From contig JABYQN010000008.1 in assembly GCA_022606135.1 (NCBI GenBank), positions 372,001 through 436,000 of the forward strand: a stretch of DNA of 64,000 nucleotides, read 5' to 3'. The notes below the pieces were generated by a model. The model had not been told where the DNA came from, did not search any database, and saw nothing but the letters and a program-made list of their open reading frames with translations. Within the stretch, counting starts at the first letter, position 1. Every line of letters starts with the position of its first letter. This document shows positions 1 to 12,196 of this stretch, one piece after another. The position numbers and the translations under genes were made by a program. Source of the DNA: Fomes fomentarius (lineage: Eukaryota > Basidiomycota > Agaricomycetes > Polyporales > Polyporaceae).

Positions 1-444
1 TTGTATGGCACAGATGGGGGCCATCGTGCGTCCGGCCGATTGTGATAGTACGTTGTCTACATATCCCTACTACGAGTGTCCGAATCACTGGTACTAGTCC
101 GTGGCCCGCCTCTATGTATAACACAGCAAAACGTACCCCGGGCGGCTCTGCGCCCTCTAGCTTTGCGCAACAAAGGACTCAGAGGCCGCACGGCGACGCT
201 ACCAGTGTTGAGAGTGAAAGTGGCATGTAGTATAAACGTAGTTGACGTTGTCCGGGTCCAAAGCGAAAGAGAAACAAAAGCAAGGAAAACTACAGTGCAG
301 AGCGTATCAAGGGTAAAGGGCATAAATCGAGCAAACGGAGATAAACTACTAGCCCCTGCATTGTAGGATAGACATGGACATCAGACGCTCGACCTTCCCA
401 ACCTACATTCGTGAATTCATCATTCCCCGTCTCCCCTAGGGAGA
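1..444. other. 3' flank, no gene seen
   Basis: Short open frames occur on both strands here but none has family resemblance, codon bias or splice structure. The stretch lies downstream of the channel gene stop codon and probably contains its 3' untranslated region. Confidence 0.4.
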
Positions 445-3400
445 TCATAGCATCCTATGCGCGCCCCGTCCCGCCATATTGTGCTCGCTGCCGTCGAGAC
501 CCGGTGGTGGTGGCGCAGGGTGGCCGACGTACGACGAGTCAGGTGAAGCTCGTTGGGAGCTCAGCCCGGGCTGGCTTGGATACCGCCCGTGTGCGGCGTA
601 CTGTTGCTGAGGTGGGTATTGTTGCTGGGGTGGGTATTGCTGGGGAGGATACTGTTGCTGAGGTGAATACTGTTGGGGCGGGTACTGCTGAGGCGAGTGT
701 GAGGGGGTGTAGGGTCGTGGAGGGGTGAACTGTGCCATGGTCATTGATCCTTGTGACGGGTACGGCCGGTGGAGAGGCGCTTCCCGGTAAGCCTCGTTGG
801 AGTAGGTGGCAGGCATCAACGGTGTGTGTGGGTTCTCGCTCGACGGTGTTGTCGCGTAGCCGTAGTTGAGGTCGACATTGCTCCTGCTTGCGGCAAGGTT
901 AGGGTCGAAGTAGCTAGAACCCTGATTTAGCAATGGCTGGTTGTCGGGAATGTCGAGTCTCGTCATCTCGATCTCAGGTTGAGGTCCTTGAGCGAGGTAA
1001 CGATCGTACCCGAGCAACTTCGACGGCGCAGGCGATGCCGCACGGATGGGGTCATTGCCGTACATACTCTTCGTCTCGGACAAGAGGTTGGAAGAAGACA
1101 CAGACCGAGTGTCCCAGTCGTCTCCCCTGTCGCGCCTGTACAGTACTGGGTCGTACGCCAGGTCGCTTTCTTGTATACCAGCGATCCTGATACCTCCCGC
1201 GACGACAGCCTCAGTCGACTGGCCGCCCATATCCCCCAGCTTCGCCTGCACGTTTTTGGTCTTGCCATGATATACTTGCGATAGCAGTCCAGTCATGTTC
1301 GCGTGCACCATCGGCGTGAACAGCTCCGAGTGGAGCGCGGGGTGCCCGAATCGCTTCTCGAGGCGGTTCCGCGCCGAGTCATTGCGGCGAGAGTGGACCT
1401 GGGCCTCGCGCAGCTCCGCCTCGGTGGGGATGTAGTACCGGAACGACGGCTGAAAGACGCGGTGGACGTATGCCTTGAATATGATCATGATCAAGACGGG
1501 AGGGATGGTTGCCAACCAGTAGAGCGACTTGAATCCGTACTGCAGTCCGATAGCTATGAAGAGACATGACGTCGGCATCGCTCTGCCGGATAGGGTTCAG
1601 GAGGGTACGTACTGAGGACCATGATGAGTTGCATCAGGATCACGCCCGCGAAGAGACGATTGATCACAACGTTCCACATGCGCTGTCGGCGCGATGTGAG
1701 TAAAACTGAAGTTACTTGAGTGATGCTGACTAGACTCACCCCACCGCTTTCGGTCTTAGAAACGAAGACGAACATGAGCTGATACTTGTAGACCCACGAG
1801 CTAACCCAGAACACGACTGCGCAGGCGACGGCCACAAGGGGTGCCAGCGGTGCGAAGAACAACCCAACGGCAGCCATAAACAACATGTTCGAGCTTCGGC
1901 ACAGGTCAGCGCAAAGGCACTCGGGACGAAGACTCGCAGATACTCACTAGTAGACGGCATACTGGAAGTCGGGCGGCTGGGTCCACTCACGGATCTCACG
2001 AGGAGTACGACCAAGGAGGCTGTGAATGTCATCAGCCTTGCATCATAGCGAAAACGATGGAAGCTTACTGTGTCTTGAAGAAGACAACGATCAGATTGAG
2101 CAGCTGTGCGAGATCGAAGAGGACAAGGAAACCACGAAGTCTGTTACGCAATGAGACTAACGCCGAGACACTCAGGTACACAGCGGACGTACGGGAAGTA
2201 TGTGAGCCAGTATGACGATTGGTCAATGTAGGTCTGGTTGACAGTCTCCGGAATCCCTAGAATTGCGACAGCGCATGTAAGCCCCGAGTACAGGAACACG
2301 CGAAAGGAGATAGCGCACTATGAAGATTGTCGATGATCTCGTCGAAGCTCTTGTGTTTACCGATGAGGCGCACGACCAGTTTAACGGAGTCTGAACGAGA
2401 AATCACCGTTAGGCACGTTCGGCTTGTCGGCGAAGGATGGAACACTCACTGAAGATGACACCAATTAGCGTGAAGATGATCAGCTGCGAGATCACCAAGA
2501 ACGCAAAGTAACGCGCAACGACAGCGCGGTCCATGCGCGAATGCGTGTACGCGCCCATGTACTTCGTCAGTTTGCGCATGATGATTGGTAGGGCCCATCC
2601 GAAAAGCGCAGACACAGCCGGCGGTAGCACACCAGAAATGAACGTAAACGAGTCTGGGGAAGACTCGGACCAAGATTCGAGGAAAGGCACGAATGCGGTG
2701 AGCTAACACAAGTCAATCATCTGTCGAGGAAGGCAAAAGAAAGTCCGTGACATACCGATGACAGGTTGGCAAGGATGGAGATGATCAACAAGGGGACAGT
2801 GTTGAAGGCACAGACGGCGATGAGCCACAACCATCCGACGGTCTGTTTGCGGCGGATTTCCCCTTGACTTCTCCCAATGTTCTTCCATACCTGTGTACCC
2901 AGCATTTCTTTAGGTATTCTCACTACAAACGAACGGATAGACTAAAACTCACGATGTCCTTGGGGTTAGGGGCGAGCGTAATGGTCGCACCCTTCGGGTG
3001 CTTACGCCTGAGCATGTTTGCGACGATATGAGCATAGGGGACAGCCGCCATGGATGCGAAGCCGTAGTTCTCAGGCTTGCGCAGGTCAATCTGATTGCGG
3101 AATTCTTCGACTGCACGTTCAGCACGTTGGAGCTTGTTGCTGCAAAAAGTTACTTAAGATCAACGTAGAACGTAAAGGTCATACGCACGTGTAGTGGTCT
3201 ATCGCGTCCTTCGTCTCGCCGCCAAACCCAAGGAAGCCACCGATGGTAATCGTTGGCCTCTTCTTGCCAATCTTGCCACCTTTCAGGTACTTCACGAGTA
3301 CTGCTTCGAGCTCGCGTACAGCATCATTGTGGTACTCGATGAGCTCTGGAAGGCGCCCAACTTTGCGGCCGATGTGGACGGAAGTGGTGGGGTAGGGCAC

Positions 3401-4765
3401 CTGCACAGATTCGAAGATGGCACGAAGGCCCTCGTCTGATTGGAGCTTCTTCGGCACCTCGGTAACCAAGAGTGTGCGTGCGTAGAACGACTCAATATAC
3501 TCCGGCGAACGGAACCATTCTCGCCGAAGCCGTACGACCTCGCGCCAATGGACGTATACGAAGGCGATGACAAGAAAGGTGATGAGGTAGGTGACCGCAA
3601 CGTGTGCGAACAACAGGTTACCTCCGACATCCCGGATAGTGAGCATGGATAGTACATCGCGTGACTCCTTTGGGACGTTCCTGAGGTTGTAGACGACGTT
3701 GATGGGGAGGAGGATCGCGCAGGTGGCTGCAGCAATGGCAAGAAATAGCCAACGACAGAGGCGGTTGAAGCGAAGGAAAATCGCGGCGTCAAGCCCAATC
3801 TTCTCGACTAGTTCGGGCTCCTTTGTATGAAGAAGGGGCGATACCCAGCCTAGGAAGGAGTCAGATGCTCGTGGAGGAACCTTGTCGCCAACATGATATT
3901 TGACTTTTGGTTCGTACACAATCTAAAAGGAGAGAGTTAGGGCACGGCACATGAATGAGCACTTTATTTGATAGAAAGGTTCGAGTCACGTATAGGCACA
4001 CAGTTTCGCGACCCATGGTATTTTCAAAGTCTCACGGCGGGGTCTGACCACCGAGCGCACATATGGCTGGCGGTATGTGTCATAAACACGCATGTACCGC
4101 ACCGGGAGCCCACAGGCATGGATACAGCACCCATGGCACCGGCTGCCTCAGAGCCGTAGACGGTGAAAGCAGTCAACACCGATCTCCGAGTCCCATTGTC
4201 GGCGAAGAGAATTGGATGTTGGCGCGCTCAAGGGCATGAAAGAGCACGAGTGAATTCCACAAAATATCCGCAAAAGGTGTCACGAGCGTGCAGGAGGGAG
4301 GGGCACAGCTGTGTGGACCTCCATCCGGTCAAGCGTTACTGATGCATCAGCATAACAGAAAGTACCGCACAAGATGTGTTTCAGGCCAGTCAAGCAGTCA
4401 GAATGTGTATCGTGATCTGTGGCAATCTGCACCGGGCATTTCGACCACCTGGCAGGTCTGATTGTTCATAGTAGCTTCGCTCGTGAAGAGAACGAAGTTC
4501 GGTCATAGTGATACGAAAGGTGTGGAAGACGGGATAGAAACTCAGATTTGGAGACGTACACACCTTGTTTCTCGGCCGAAGGACGTTGAACAAGATGATC
4601 GTTGCAAGCTACCACCGGGACGACGGTCAACGGCACTACTCCCACCCCCTTCCTTTGGTAACTCACCGACACTCCAGCCATCAGTGCAACCTGAGAGGCC
4701 ACCGCAACGGGCGCCAGCGTCCGTTGGCTCGTAGTTTCGTCGATAAACTTGTCGAAATCGGACAT
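445..4765 (-). CDS. CSC1/OSCA/TMEM63-family osmosensitive cation channel (RSN1-like)
   Basis: I see 13 exons joined in phase: 4667-4765, 4564-4608, 3189-3922, 2953-3139, 2756-2890, 2450-2702, 2319-2390, 2193-2256, 2069-2140, 1948-2019, 1740-1893, 1613-1682 and 445-1553, giving 1021 residues. The N-terminus has the RSN1_TM region (first membrane segment, then RPRNK and YEPKVKYHVG), followed by the cytosolic PHM7-type domain and the 7-TM pore region starting at VWKNIGRSQGE. Members of this family are mechanically or osmotically gated, calcium-permeable channels of plasma or internal membranes. The C-terminal exon is a long hydrophilic tail with tandem YPPQQ-type repeats (nt about 590-695) that the core family lacks. 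The start is the first ATG before the first membrane segment. The gene is transcribed divergently from the IMPACT-domain gene. Recognition is firm; ion selectivity is inferred from the family. Confidence 0.93.
590..695 (-). repeat. Coding Pro-Gln repeat in the channel's C-terminal tail
   Basis: On the minus strand about seven copies of a 12-18 nt unit encode QQYPPQQ-like blocks near the end of the channel protein. Such Pro/Gln-rich tails are disordered and length-variable. The role is unknown. Confidence 0.75.
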
Positions 4766-5508
4766 GTTGAGGGAATTGGGGTGGTGGAAGTGGAAAGGAC
4801 GAAGCGTTTGAGCCCGCTCGGAGGCTAGATAGACCAGCTCTAGAGACACAGGAGAGACAGGGAAAGACAGGAGGTGGGCAGTGGGAGGCAGAAAGCCAAG
4901 TGGTCGATGAGCGCGATGAGTAGGTTGTATTGCTCGATGAAGAACAAACAGGGAACAAAAGAAACAACGAGCGACTCGGACTGTGCGTCGAGACACGCGC
5001 GCGCCTATTATGAGTAGTGCGCCCGCAGCGTCCGCAAACGACTTATCCCCGATCGGGCGCCCAGGCACCCCGCTCCAACACACTGCCCCAGAAATCCCGT
5101 TGTGACAGCCATGGGATATCTCGGGGTGGTCTTAACTGTCCGTGCAATCGCTTGTCCCCGCCTTTGTACTTCAAGCGCTTGAGGAAAAGTTAAGAGCGCC
5201 TTTCATGGGGCGAATTTTCTGGTCATGCTCGCAGTGCAAGGATAAGGGGTTACTCCTCCCCTGTTAAGACATAAGTAGACTGGGGCAATCCTGTCATATT
5301 CATCTCCCCACCATCCTATCCATCAGTATCCTCCACAATAATTCTATTGTGTTCACGAATATCAACCGACTATTGCGGTTGTCCAGGAGTAAGTGTAGCC
5401 TCGAGGTTCAGTGACTAAGTATCGACAGAAGCTCCACTGCAATTTCATTTTGCATAGCTTCGGTTAACCTACCCGACGGCAAGAACTTATCTTTTCACCT
5501 CGATCGTC
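4766..5508. promoter_or_regulatory. Shared divergent promoter region
   Basis: This 743-nt gap separates two start codons pointing away from each other, so it must carry both promoters. It contains pyrimidine-rich stretches near the plus-strand gene (around 5290-5345), typical of fungal core promoters. I see no clear TATA box or known operator. Confidence 0.5.
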
Positions 5509-6279
5509 ATGTCGAATCTTGATGGCTTCGTCAAGACCTCAAAACCGCCCCCGAAACCCCTCGCAACATCGCAAGAAGTTCGCGACAGAGGATCAACATT
5601 TGTAGCAAACGTATTCGCCACATCGAGCCCGCAAGAAGCCAGCAAGGCCATCCGCCATCTCAAGCATGTCATACATGCTGCCCGGCCAGCCACTCATGAA
5701 ATCGCCGCATGGCGATGCATGGTCCTCAAGCCGGGGAAAAGTGGCCTGGGCGGCCCCGACGACTTCGAGGTCGTCAGCGGCTCTGACGACGACGGTGAGA
5801 AGTACGCCGGGGCCAGGGTACTCAAGGTTATGCAGACTGAGAGTGTCATCGATGCTGTCGTGGTCGTCAGTCGGTGGTGAGTATTGGTTGCAGTTTGCAG
5901 TACCACACCGCATGGAAACTATAGTTAACATCGTATATCCAGGTTTGGGGGAGAGATGCTCGGACCAGTGCGGTTCGACCATATAGAGACGTGTACACAT
6001 GAGGTGTGCCGCACTTTCCGACTCAAAGACGACATGTCGACGTGTATTGCGACGCTCACGTCCCTCGACGACATCCTCGCGAATCTTCGCGCCGAACTGG
6101 TTTCCCTCACATCCCAGGAGTCCGAGACGGGGACATCCAGTGCGCCCAAGAAGACTTCGACTTCATACGCTGCGTTAGAGGAGTCGCTCGACGTTGCAAG
6201 GGCAAAGCGACTTATCACGGCGCGAGAGAACTCGATCAAGAGTGTGAAGACGGCGCTTAAAAAGGCGAAGAACGCTTAG
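5509..6279 (+). CDS. IMPACT/UPF0029-domain protein (YIH1-related)
   Basis: Two exons, 5509-5876 and 5943-6279, join in phase (TG|G, giving SRWFGGEMLGP) and encode 234 residues. The signature around the junction, VVSRWFGG..LGPVRFDHI, is the conserved core of the IMPACT/UPF0029 (YigZ-type) family, a ribosomal-S5-like fold. In yeast YIH1 and mammalian IMPACT this domain follows an RWD domain and the protein restrains GCN1-dependent activation of the kinase GCN2. Here no RWD domain precedes it; the N-terminus is a short polar stretch and the C-terminus a basic helix. It may be a stand-alone IMPACT protein, so a GCN2 role is only inference. The start is the ATG at 5509 because the frame is open and conserved from there. 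Confidence 0.85.
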
Positions 6280-7519
6280 ACGGGACGGTAAGTACGAGTA
6301 CTCAACGGCTTTGACCAGAACTTTGTGCTGATCATGACACACTAACCTACTTATGTTTTACCGCTTGCTTATAGACTGAGTTTTTGTCGCCATCCCTAGT
6401 GCAATAGCCCGACCGTCGCGCATGAAGCATTCACGTTGCCGACTGTCCACATTTTCCTTATCCCTCGCCGATCGTAGCGCCTATGCTGTGCCATTCACAT
6501 CCATCACTCAGACGGAACAGTCGCAGCCATGTCCGCACAGTACCGCATTCCCCTCGCGATCTCCTCAGCTGAGGCCGAGCAAAAAGCAAGATGTATACAC
6601 TGTCGTGCGTGGGCGCGCGGTGGGACTCGGATGGCGATAGCAGATGAAAGCTTCGTTCACGTATTCTAGGGTATCGTATCCTGGATGGGCTGGGTACGTG
6701 TTTGTGGGGAGTAAGTCGATGTATGAGCACAGGATTCAAAGACTGACGTTCATCCGGAAGACAAGTATTCAACAGGATAGGAAGGATCCAGCAGCTTCAA
6801 CGTAAAATACTAGCGTCGTGCGACAATCATGGCCTAGCCTCTCTTATCACTAGCTACATGTCACAAGTCCAATCCTGGACGTGCTTATTGTCTCACACTT
6901 CTATATACTGCCGCCGACTGGGAGCGGAATCGCAGGGAAGGACGACCAGGTGACCAGGCGTCTTATCTCTCCAAAAAGATAACAGCACTACTCGCTCGAC
7001 TTCGCCAGCCAGTCACGGGCTCGTCAGGTGAACTTGCTACATAGTTTGAGGTCACAGTGGTGGTCGGTCCCATTACGTTGCCCTTATCACTGTGGGACAA
7101 GATATGGAAATCGCGCCCAACGAACAGTAACTACGTTCACTCATAGTACATGATGATTTTTCCAAGTGAGTGGTATACTCTGTAATGCTCATACGAGCCT
7201 TTGACACGTCTATGGGCAGCTCCGGAGAGTAGAGCAGGGATTCTTGCTCAACATACACGTACACGCCAAGGAGAAGAAGATATTCTAGGAAACCCTCAAG
7301 CCGTTCTCGGGAAAGACCTTCTTCGGACTCAGAGAGCCAGACTTTCCCCAGGGAACGACGCCGGTTTGGCTCCGACCAACCGTGGCTCGAGAGACTCGGC
7401 AACACACGTCGTACTTTGTTCGCTCCTCGTGGCGCGCGGCTACTCTGACTCTCTTCGATACGCGATAAGGTATATATACGACAAGACACAAGAGAAGCCA
7501 GTATACCCATACAGACGCC
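6280..7519. other. Intergenic region; TATA-like element near its end
   Basis: No supportable gene in 1.2 kb. A TATA-like run (GTATATATACG, about 7470-7480) lies roughly 40 nt before the ATG at 7520 and is a plausible core promoter for the downstream gene. Confidence 0.45.
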
Positions 7520-9307
7520 ATGATTCCTGAGATAAGTCTACTGACCAGCGCCATTATTGCAGCGATGGCGCTGGTCGCCTTATACTTCTGGCGACAAAGT
7601 CGTCGGCTTGCTCGGAGACAGAGCCACAGTGATCAAGCAGGGAGCGGTAAAGAAGCGATACATACCGAGTCTTCGCTGCCCGACCCCGATCCGCTCTTTG
7701 ACTTTGACTTGGAGACTGCAACGGCACGCAACTATGTGTATGCGAACAAGACCGTCCGACATCCCTACTATCAAGTACGTTCCGTCCCATTCATTTATCA
7801 AGGCGACGATGTTAACGATGCCTATGGTGAAGACGATGGCGCATCAGCCTATGCACGTCAACTACTGGATAGAGATCGACAAAGAGTACAAGTGGTACCT
7901 TGAGGAAAAGGCTAGGCTTATCGAAGAGAAAGGTGTGTACAATGAGTTCTGCTACAGTTTGCTGGCGATTACATCGGTCCCGCAGGGAACATCGTCATCG
8001 ACTCGCTTCCGGAAAACGACGACGCCTGCGGCGAGCTATTAATGGAACTCGTGCATTATCTGCCAAAACGGTACCCCACACTGTTCAAGCGTCAGGGTTA
8101 CGATGGTATCGAGAATGTCGTGATGGGTGAGACTCATACTGGGCTGAGCAAGAAGAGAGGTACGGATGCGTTGCGTGTTGTAGCACGGTACGTACCCATC
8201 GTCACTACGTTAAATTCATTCGGTGTTCATAGGCGGTTATTCCGTCAAGGCTAGTCCAAGACGACTTCCTGATGGGACGAGAGCGCGAAGATGGACACAT
8301 TTATATGGTCGGAGGTCTCATTTGCTTCCCAGGTGCGTCTCCATCCCCCCACTCTCATGTTACGCTTTTCTTCCGCCCGGTCCCATCTTTACCTGCACTT
8401 GCAGGGTTCTACCTCCTCTCGCATACTATCAATAAACCCCTCGAGGTCATACATACACCCGTGCCCCACTTCAATGAGAAGATGCTCGTGAGCGTAGAGC
8501 GCACACTGAGGCGCTTCCAACCTGATCAGCCGTTCGAACGTTCGGGTTGGATGATCGCTGACGATCGTAATATGTTCTGGCGTAAGTACCCTTCCCTCAC
8601 GCATGTGTCATGTGATTGAATCTCTGGTACCAGATAATGTCGTAGACGCGACAGAACTGGATCCCAACATTCACCCGAAGGATTACTGGCTACGTGTAGA
8701 CCACCAGACCTTCCGCAAGCTACCCAAGTCCAAGGGCATCATATTCGGAGTGTGAGTACCTACGCTACACTTCCGTTCAAAATATACATGTACAAAAGAC
8801 CTGAGACACTCTGTGGCAGACATCCAATCATGCAAAGGGTCCAAGACCTCGCAGACAGCCCACTCATTCCTGCACTGCTCGAGAAGGTACACCTAGAAGC
8901 AGACCCTGCTCTCATGAAGGTTGGTGCCGCCGAGTGACCTGCTCAGCCTCCCTTCCTGGGCTAACTACGTACGCTCCGCCCGCAGTACAAGTTTGCGCAC
9001 AAATACGAGCCGAGATTGCTGCCATACCTGCGCGAACTTACGCAGAGCCAGATCGATCGCGGGCTGATCTCGTACGCCAAATTCGTTCACAACTCATCTT
9101 TGTAACACTCACATTTGCTCTGATCGTCGGTGTTCTTCTCCGCGTGCACGGATACGCAGGCATGAGAACGCCGTGCGCGACTTCCGAGAACTCCTGCAGG
9201 CAAAACAGATGCCGATTCCGTCGAAACAGTCCACCGTAACTGTACCGACAGAATCTGAGGTCAGGATTGCAATGCACGCCGCTGCGACCGCAATCAGCGA
9301 AGAGTAG
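7520..9307 (+). CDS. DUF3445 protein (heme-dependent oxidative N-demethylase-like)
   Basis: Nine exons join in phase: 7520-7774, 7833-7932, 7986-8187, 8250-8332, 8405-8581, 8634-8751, 8820-8919, 8986-9071 and 9160-9307, giving 422 residues. An N-terminal membrane anchor (residues about 5-25, AIIAAMALVALYFW) is followed by the DUF3445 core: HPYYQTMAHQPM, then DIDKEYKWYLEEK-like acidic helices, DDACGELLMELVHYLPKRYP, GGLICFPGFYLLSHTINKPL, HTPVPHFNEKM and RSGWMIADDRNMFW. The family includes the alpha-like subunit of bacterial heme-dependent oxidative N-demethylases. Many fungi have one or more ER-anchored copies of unknown substrate. The final exon was placed by the in-phase TC|G junction that yields HENAVRDFRELL. 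The gene converges with the next gene, whose stop is about 200 nt away. Confidence 0.9.
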
Positions 9308-9511
9308 AGACCATGCATACCTAGCTGATGAATCCTGCCAGCGACTTCTTGTACATTCTCGACAAACGAAGGACATCATTATGCCCCTGCGGTATATGAC
9401 TGGGAGAGTGGACGTATGGTATATGGTACAACAACGTAGACGAGGAAGCCTGCTCCTGAGCCGCCACTCCATCCAAACATCAAACATCAAGCATGAATAC
9501 CGAACACACCC

Positions 9512-10255
9512 TCACAACGTATTCGCGATCACCCACGCCTCATGCCTGAAAGCCGACACAGCCTCACTGTCTCCATCCCAGTCCGGGCGCCATCCACTGG
9601 CTAGGTGCTGCCTCTCCCGGCGGGCGAGATCGTTCGCAAGCTCGGAGAATCCGACCGCGCACATCCGATGGCCCTGGGGGTACGCATAGAGCGCCTCGCG
9701 GTGTGTGAAGATCGTCTCGAGGTAGTCGCCGCCGGTGGTGATGTACCCTCCCGCGCGAATCTGGTCGTGGATCGCCTGAAGGTAGGCGCATCCCTGGCCG
9801 TAGGGCGTCCCGGTGTTTGCGCTTGAGCTTGCCTGTGAGGCGGAGGGACTTGGCTGTTGAGTGTCGAGTGTGAATAGAGATAGATGGACGCAATGGATAT
9901 CGGAGCATTGGACAGACCTGATACGTCGAGTCCTCGCTGTCGGAGGAGTCGGACATGGCTGCGTCTGCGATGGGGTGTTTTCGTGATGTTTGTGCCATCG
10001 ACGGTTCTTCGCTTTCCTTTCTCCATACCAGTAGAGGGGTTAAAACGTTCTGACATTATACCCGGATGTGGGTGATAAGGAGCTCACAAAGGTAGTCTTG
10101 CGTCCTTGCCCATCGAGAGACATGGTTCCAAGCAGTTGGCACAGTTGTGCATCGATCTCCATAATCTGGAATTTTGGGGCAGGCATTAACATCGCAGTCT
10201 TACGCGCCCGCGGCACTGTCTGAGAAAAGGTACTTACTGCTGTTGAAGAATTCAT
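9512..10255 (-). CDS. Unrecognised protein, about 206 residues
   Basis: Three exons can be joined in phase: 10088-10255, 9918-10049 and 9512-9832. The last exon is well supported. It has strong C/G-ending codon bias, a clean acceptor (CCTCACAG) and a continuous frame reading GQGCAYLQAIHDQIRAGGY, then YLETIFTHREALYAYP and a stop. The first intron would be only 38 nt, so the N-terminal exon (MNSSTAV start) is less certain. A shorter protein starting at the ATG at 9998 (MAQTSRKHP) is the alternative. An acidic serine-rich stretch (SDSSDSEDS) precedes the folded part. I do not recognise the family. The mixed aromatic/charged helices suggest a small soluble protein. Confidence 0.6.
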
Positions 10256-11108
10256 TGTGATGGGTACGAATTGAGTTGTACTCGGAGATGATAGTGTCGA
10301 AGAGTGTACGCCCAGAGCTGAGAGATGTCACAGAGTAGAACAAAGAGCTTGATTCCTCGTCGCAGTATTTAATGAGTAGGACACGCCATCCAAGAGCGTA
10401 GTCCTCGTTTTGCGGAGTCGGGATCGGCCGTTGTTATCGGATAGCCGCCTCGAGGCAATGGCGAGTCTCTACAGTCCTTCCGGATTCGAATTGTAGTGCT
10501 AACCATGTTTGTTCTCGGTGATCTCGAGATCACCATGACCTACGAGAAGGTGGGGGGAGATGCGACGATAGGCCAGAGGTGGATGTGGCAAGTCTGGGTG
10601 ACAGGAAGGTTGCTACCATTGGCAAACACATGGCAAGCACCGTCACCCTATGTTTTGTATCCGGCAATGCCAAGTTGTTCAGTGATCCTCAATCCTTCCA
10701 CCAACGCCTTTGCCCCTGACTTGCCTTCCTGGGTCTACACGCCGGCCGCCAGTGCTGAAGCGGCGAAGGTGTGCGCTCTCATGACCCGCCTCGGAGCACA
10801 GGTAGGACCATTCCAACCGGAGCCGTCTCACCACCAGTACCCGAGCCGTGCTAGGCTTATTGCCGCAACACATGAGCTCACTGAACGAGACAGTCATCGT
10901 TTCCCATTAGCGTATTTTTGTTCAGGAGTCGCGAAGTTAGCAAGGTTTTGACGTCCATTGTATACACCACGTTCGTGAGAGGCTCATGACCAATACTCGT
11001 TCACGAATAGACGTAGAGCACTGTACAGGGCTGGTATATCTTCAACGGCGTATGTCCCCATGCCTAGTCGCGACGCGACGCTCACACCACCGCCGTTCAT
11101 ACCGCACC
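10256..11108. other. Intergenic region
   Basis: Contains the presumed promoters of the minus-strand gene ending upstream and of the plus-strand EthD-like gene. One open frame (10496-10951, plus) lacks codon bias and family resemblance; I do not call it a gene. Confidence 0.4.
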
Positions 11109-11849
11109 ATGCCTTCAGGACTCCTGTATGTCCCCGCAGAGCCTGGGCCCAGAGTCACCGATGACGAGTTCAACGACTGGTACGACAACGAGCACGTACC
11201 CCTCCGCATCGCCATCCCCACCATCCACACCACCTCGCGTTGGATCGTTGCAGACGACGAACGACGCGGCGCCTGGATGAGAGCGGACACCGAGCAGATC
11301 AAGCCAAGGTTCCTTGCCGTGTACGACCTCGAGTCATGCGAGATCCTCCAGCAGCCGCCGTACAACACCCTCGCAAACACAGCAAGCGAGCGCGAGAAGG
11401 ATATCTTCCGCCGCGTCCAGCTGCTCGACCGCCGCACGTACGACTCGCTAGGGGAAGACATCGTTCCGCCCGCCGCGGGGTACGACGAGGCATCTCCTGG
11501 GCCGTACCTCATCACGATGCAAATCGAGGTCAAGCCGGAGTTGGAGGAGGACTTGAACCGCTGGTATCGCGAGGAGCACGTCCCACTCCTTGCGAAAGTG
11601 CCTGGCTGGCGCCGGAGCAGGCGGTTCGTCCTGAGGGAGGTAGGGCCGGCGAAGGGGAGCGATGCAGAGAAGATGGTGGCGAGGGGCCGTCCGCCGAAGT
11701 ATCTCGCGGTGCACGACTGGGAATCGCCTACGAGTTTCGAGACACCGGAATTCAAGCACGCGACGAGCACTCCGTGGAGGATGCGGCTGTTCGAGAGCGC
11801 TGATAGGTGGGATGGAACGCTCTATAAGCTTATACAGGCGTGGAAGTAG
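11109..11849 (+). CDS. EthD-like tandem dimeric alpha/beta-barrel protein
   Basis: A single exon encodes 246 residues from the ATG in ACCATGCC. Two copies of an EthD/DABB-like unit are visible. The first has FNDWYDNEHVPLRIAIP at about residues 17-33, and the second has LNRWYREEHVPLLAKVPGWR at about 150-169. The W-Y-x-x-E-H-V-P motif marks the ferredoxin-like barrel edge helix. Such proteins include monooxygenase- or cyclase-like small enzymes and ligand-binding proteins; in basidiomycetes they are usually unassigned. The frame is open 41 codons further upstream, but homology and a good start context begin here. There is no signal peptide, so it is probably cytosolic. The substrate is unknown. 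Confidence 0.85.
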   Translation: MPSGLLYVPAEPGPRVTDDEFNDWYDNEHVPLRIAIPTIHTTSRWIVADDERRGAWMRADTEQIKPRFLAVYDLESCEILQQPPYNTLANTASEREKDIFRRVQLLDRRTYDSLGEDIVPPAAGYDEASPGPYLITMQIEVKPELEEDLNRWYREEHVPLLAKVPGWRRSRRFVLREVGPAKGSDAEKMVARGRPPKYLAVHDWESPTSFETPEFKHATSTPWRMRLFESADRWDGTLYKLIQAWK

Positions 11850-12196
11850 TGAGAGGTCTACTTTATAACCGGGTGCAGGCCAAACATGTACTATGTCAAT
11901 CTATGGCGACTGCGACCCAGAAGACACGATCGGTTTCGAAGGTGTGAACTCTGCAACTTACAACGTCATCCCTGTGAGCTCAAGCACAGATCCCGAGTTC
12001 GAAGATGATCAGTAGAGTGATGACTATCGGCCGGAGGTTGTAGACCACATTCAGACCCTAGTTGCCCCTCAGAGGCAAGACTTCAAGCTTTGAGTCGTGA
12101 TAAATGATGGGTAAGGAACACTGGAAGGTTTAGGTTTACAAGGTGAGGATGCATAGTCATTCTATCCATATTGTACCACAAGTACTTTATACTCAT
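11850..12196. other. Intergenic region before tRNA
   Basis: A 347-nt gap with no gene; A/T-rich near 12110-12195, just before the tRNA. Confidence 0.4.

Noticed and set aside
10202..10237. An 18-nt intron in the unrecognised minus-strand gene (GTAAGT to CTCAG)
   Set aside because: Too short to splice; the frame stays open if it is translated, so it was read through.
10496..10951. A 151-codon plus-strand open frame
   Set aside because: No codon bias, no family motif and no promoter or splice context; it lies in an otherwise empty gap.
11042..11770. A 242-codon minus-strand frame opposite the EthD-like gene
   Set aside because: The plus strand carries the duplicated WY..EHVP motifs; the minus frame is a codon-bias shadow.
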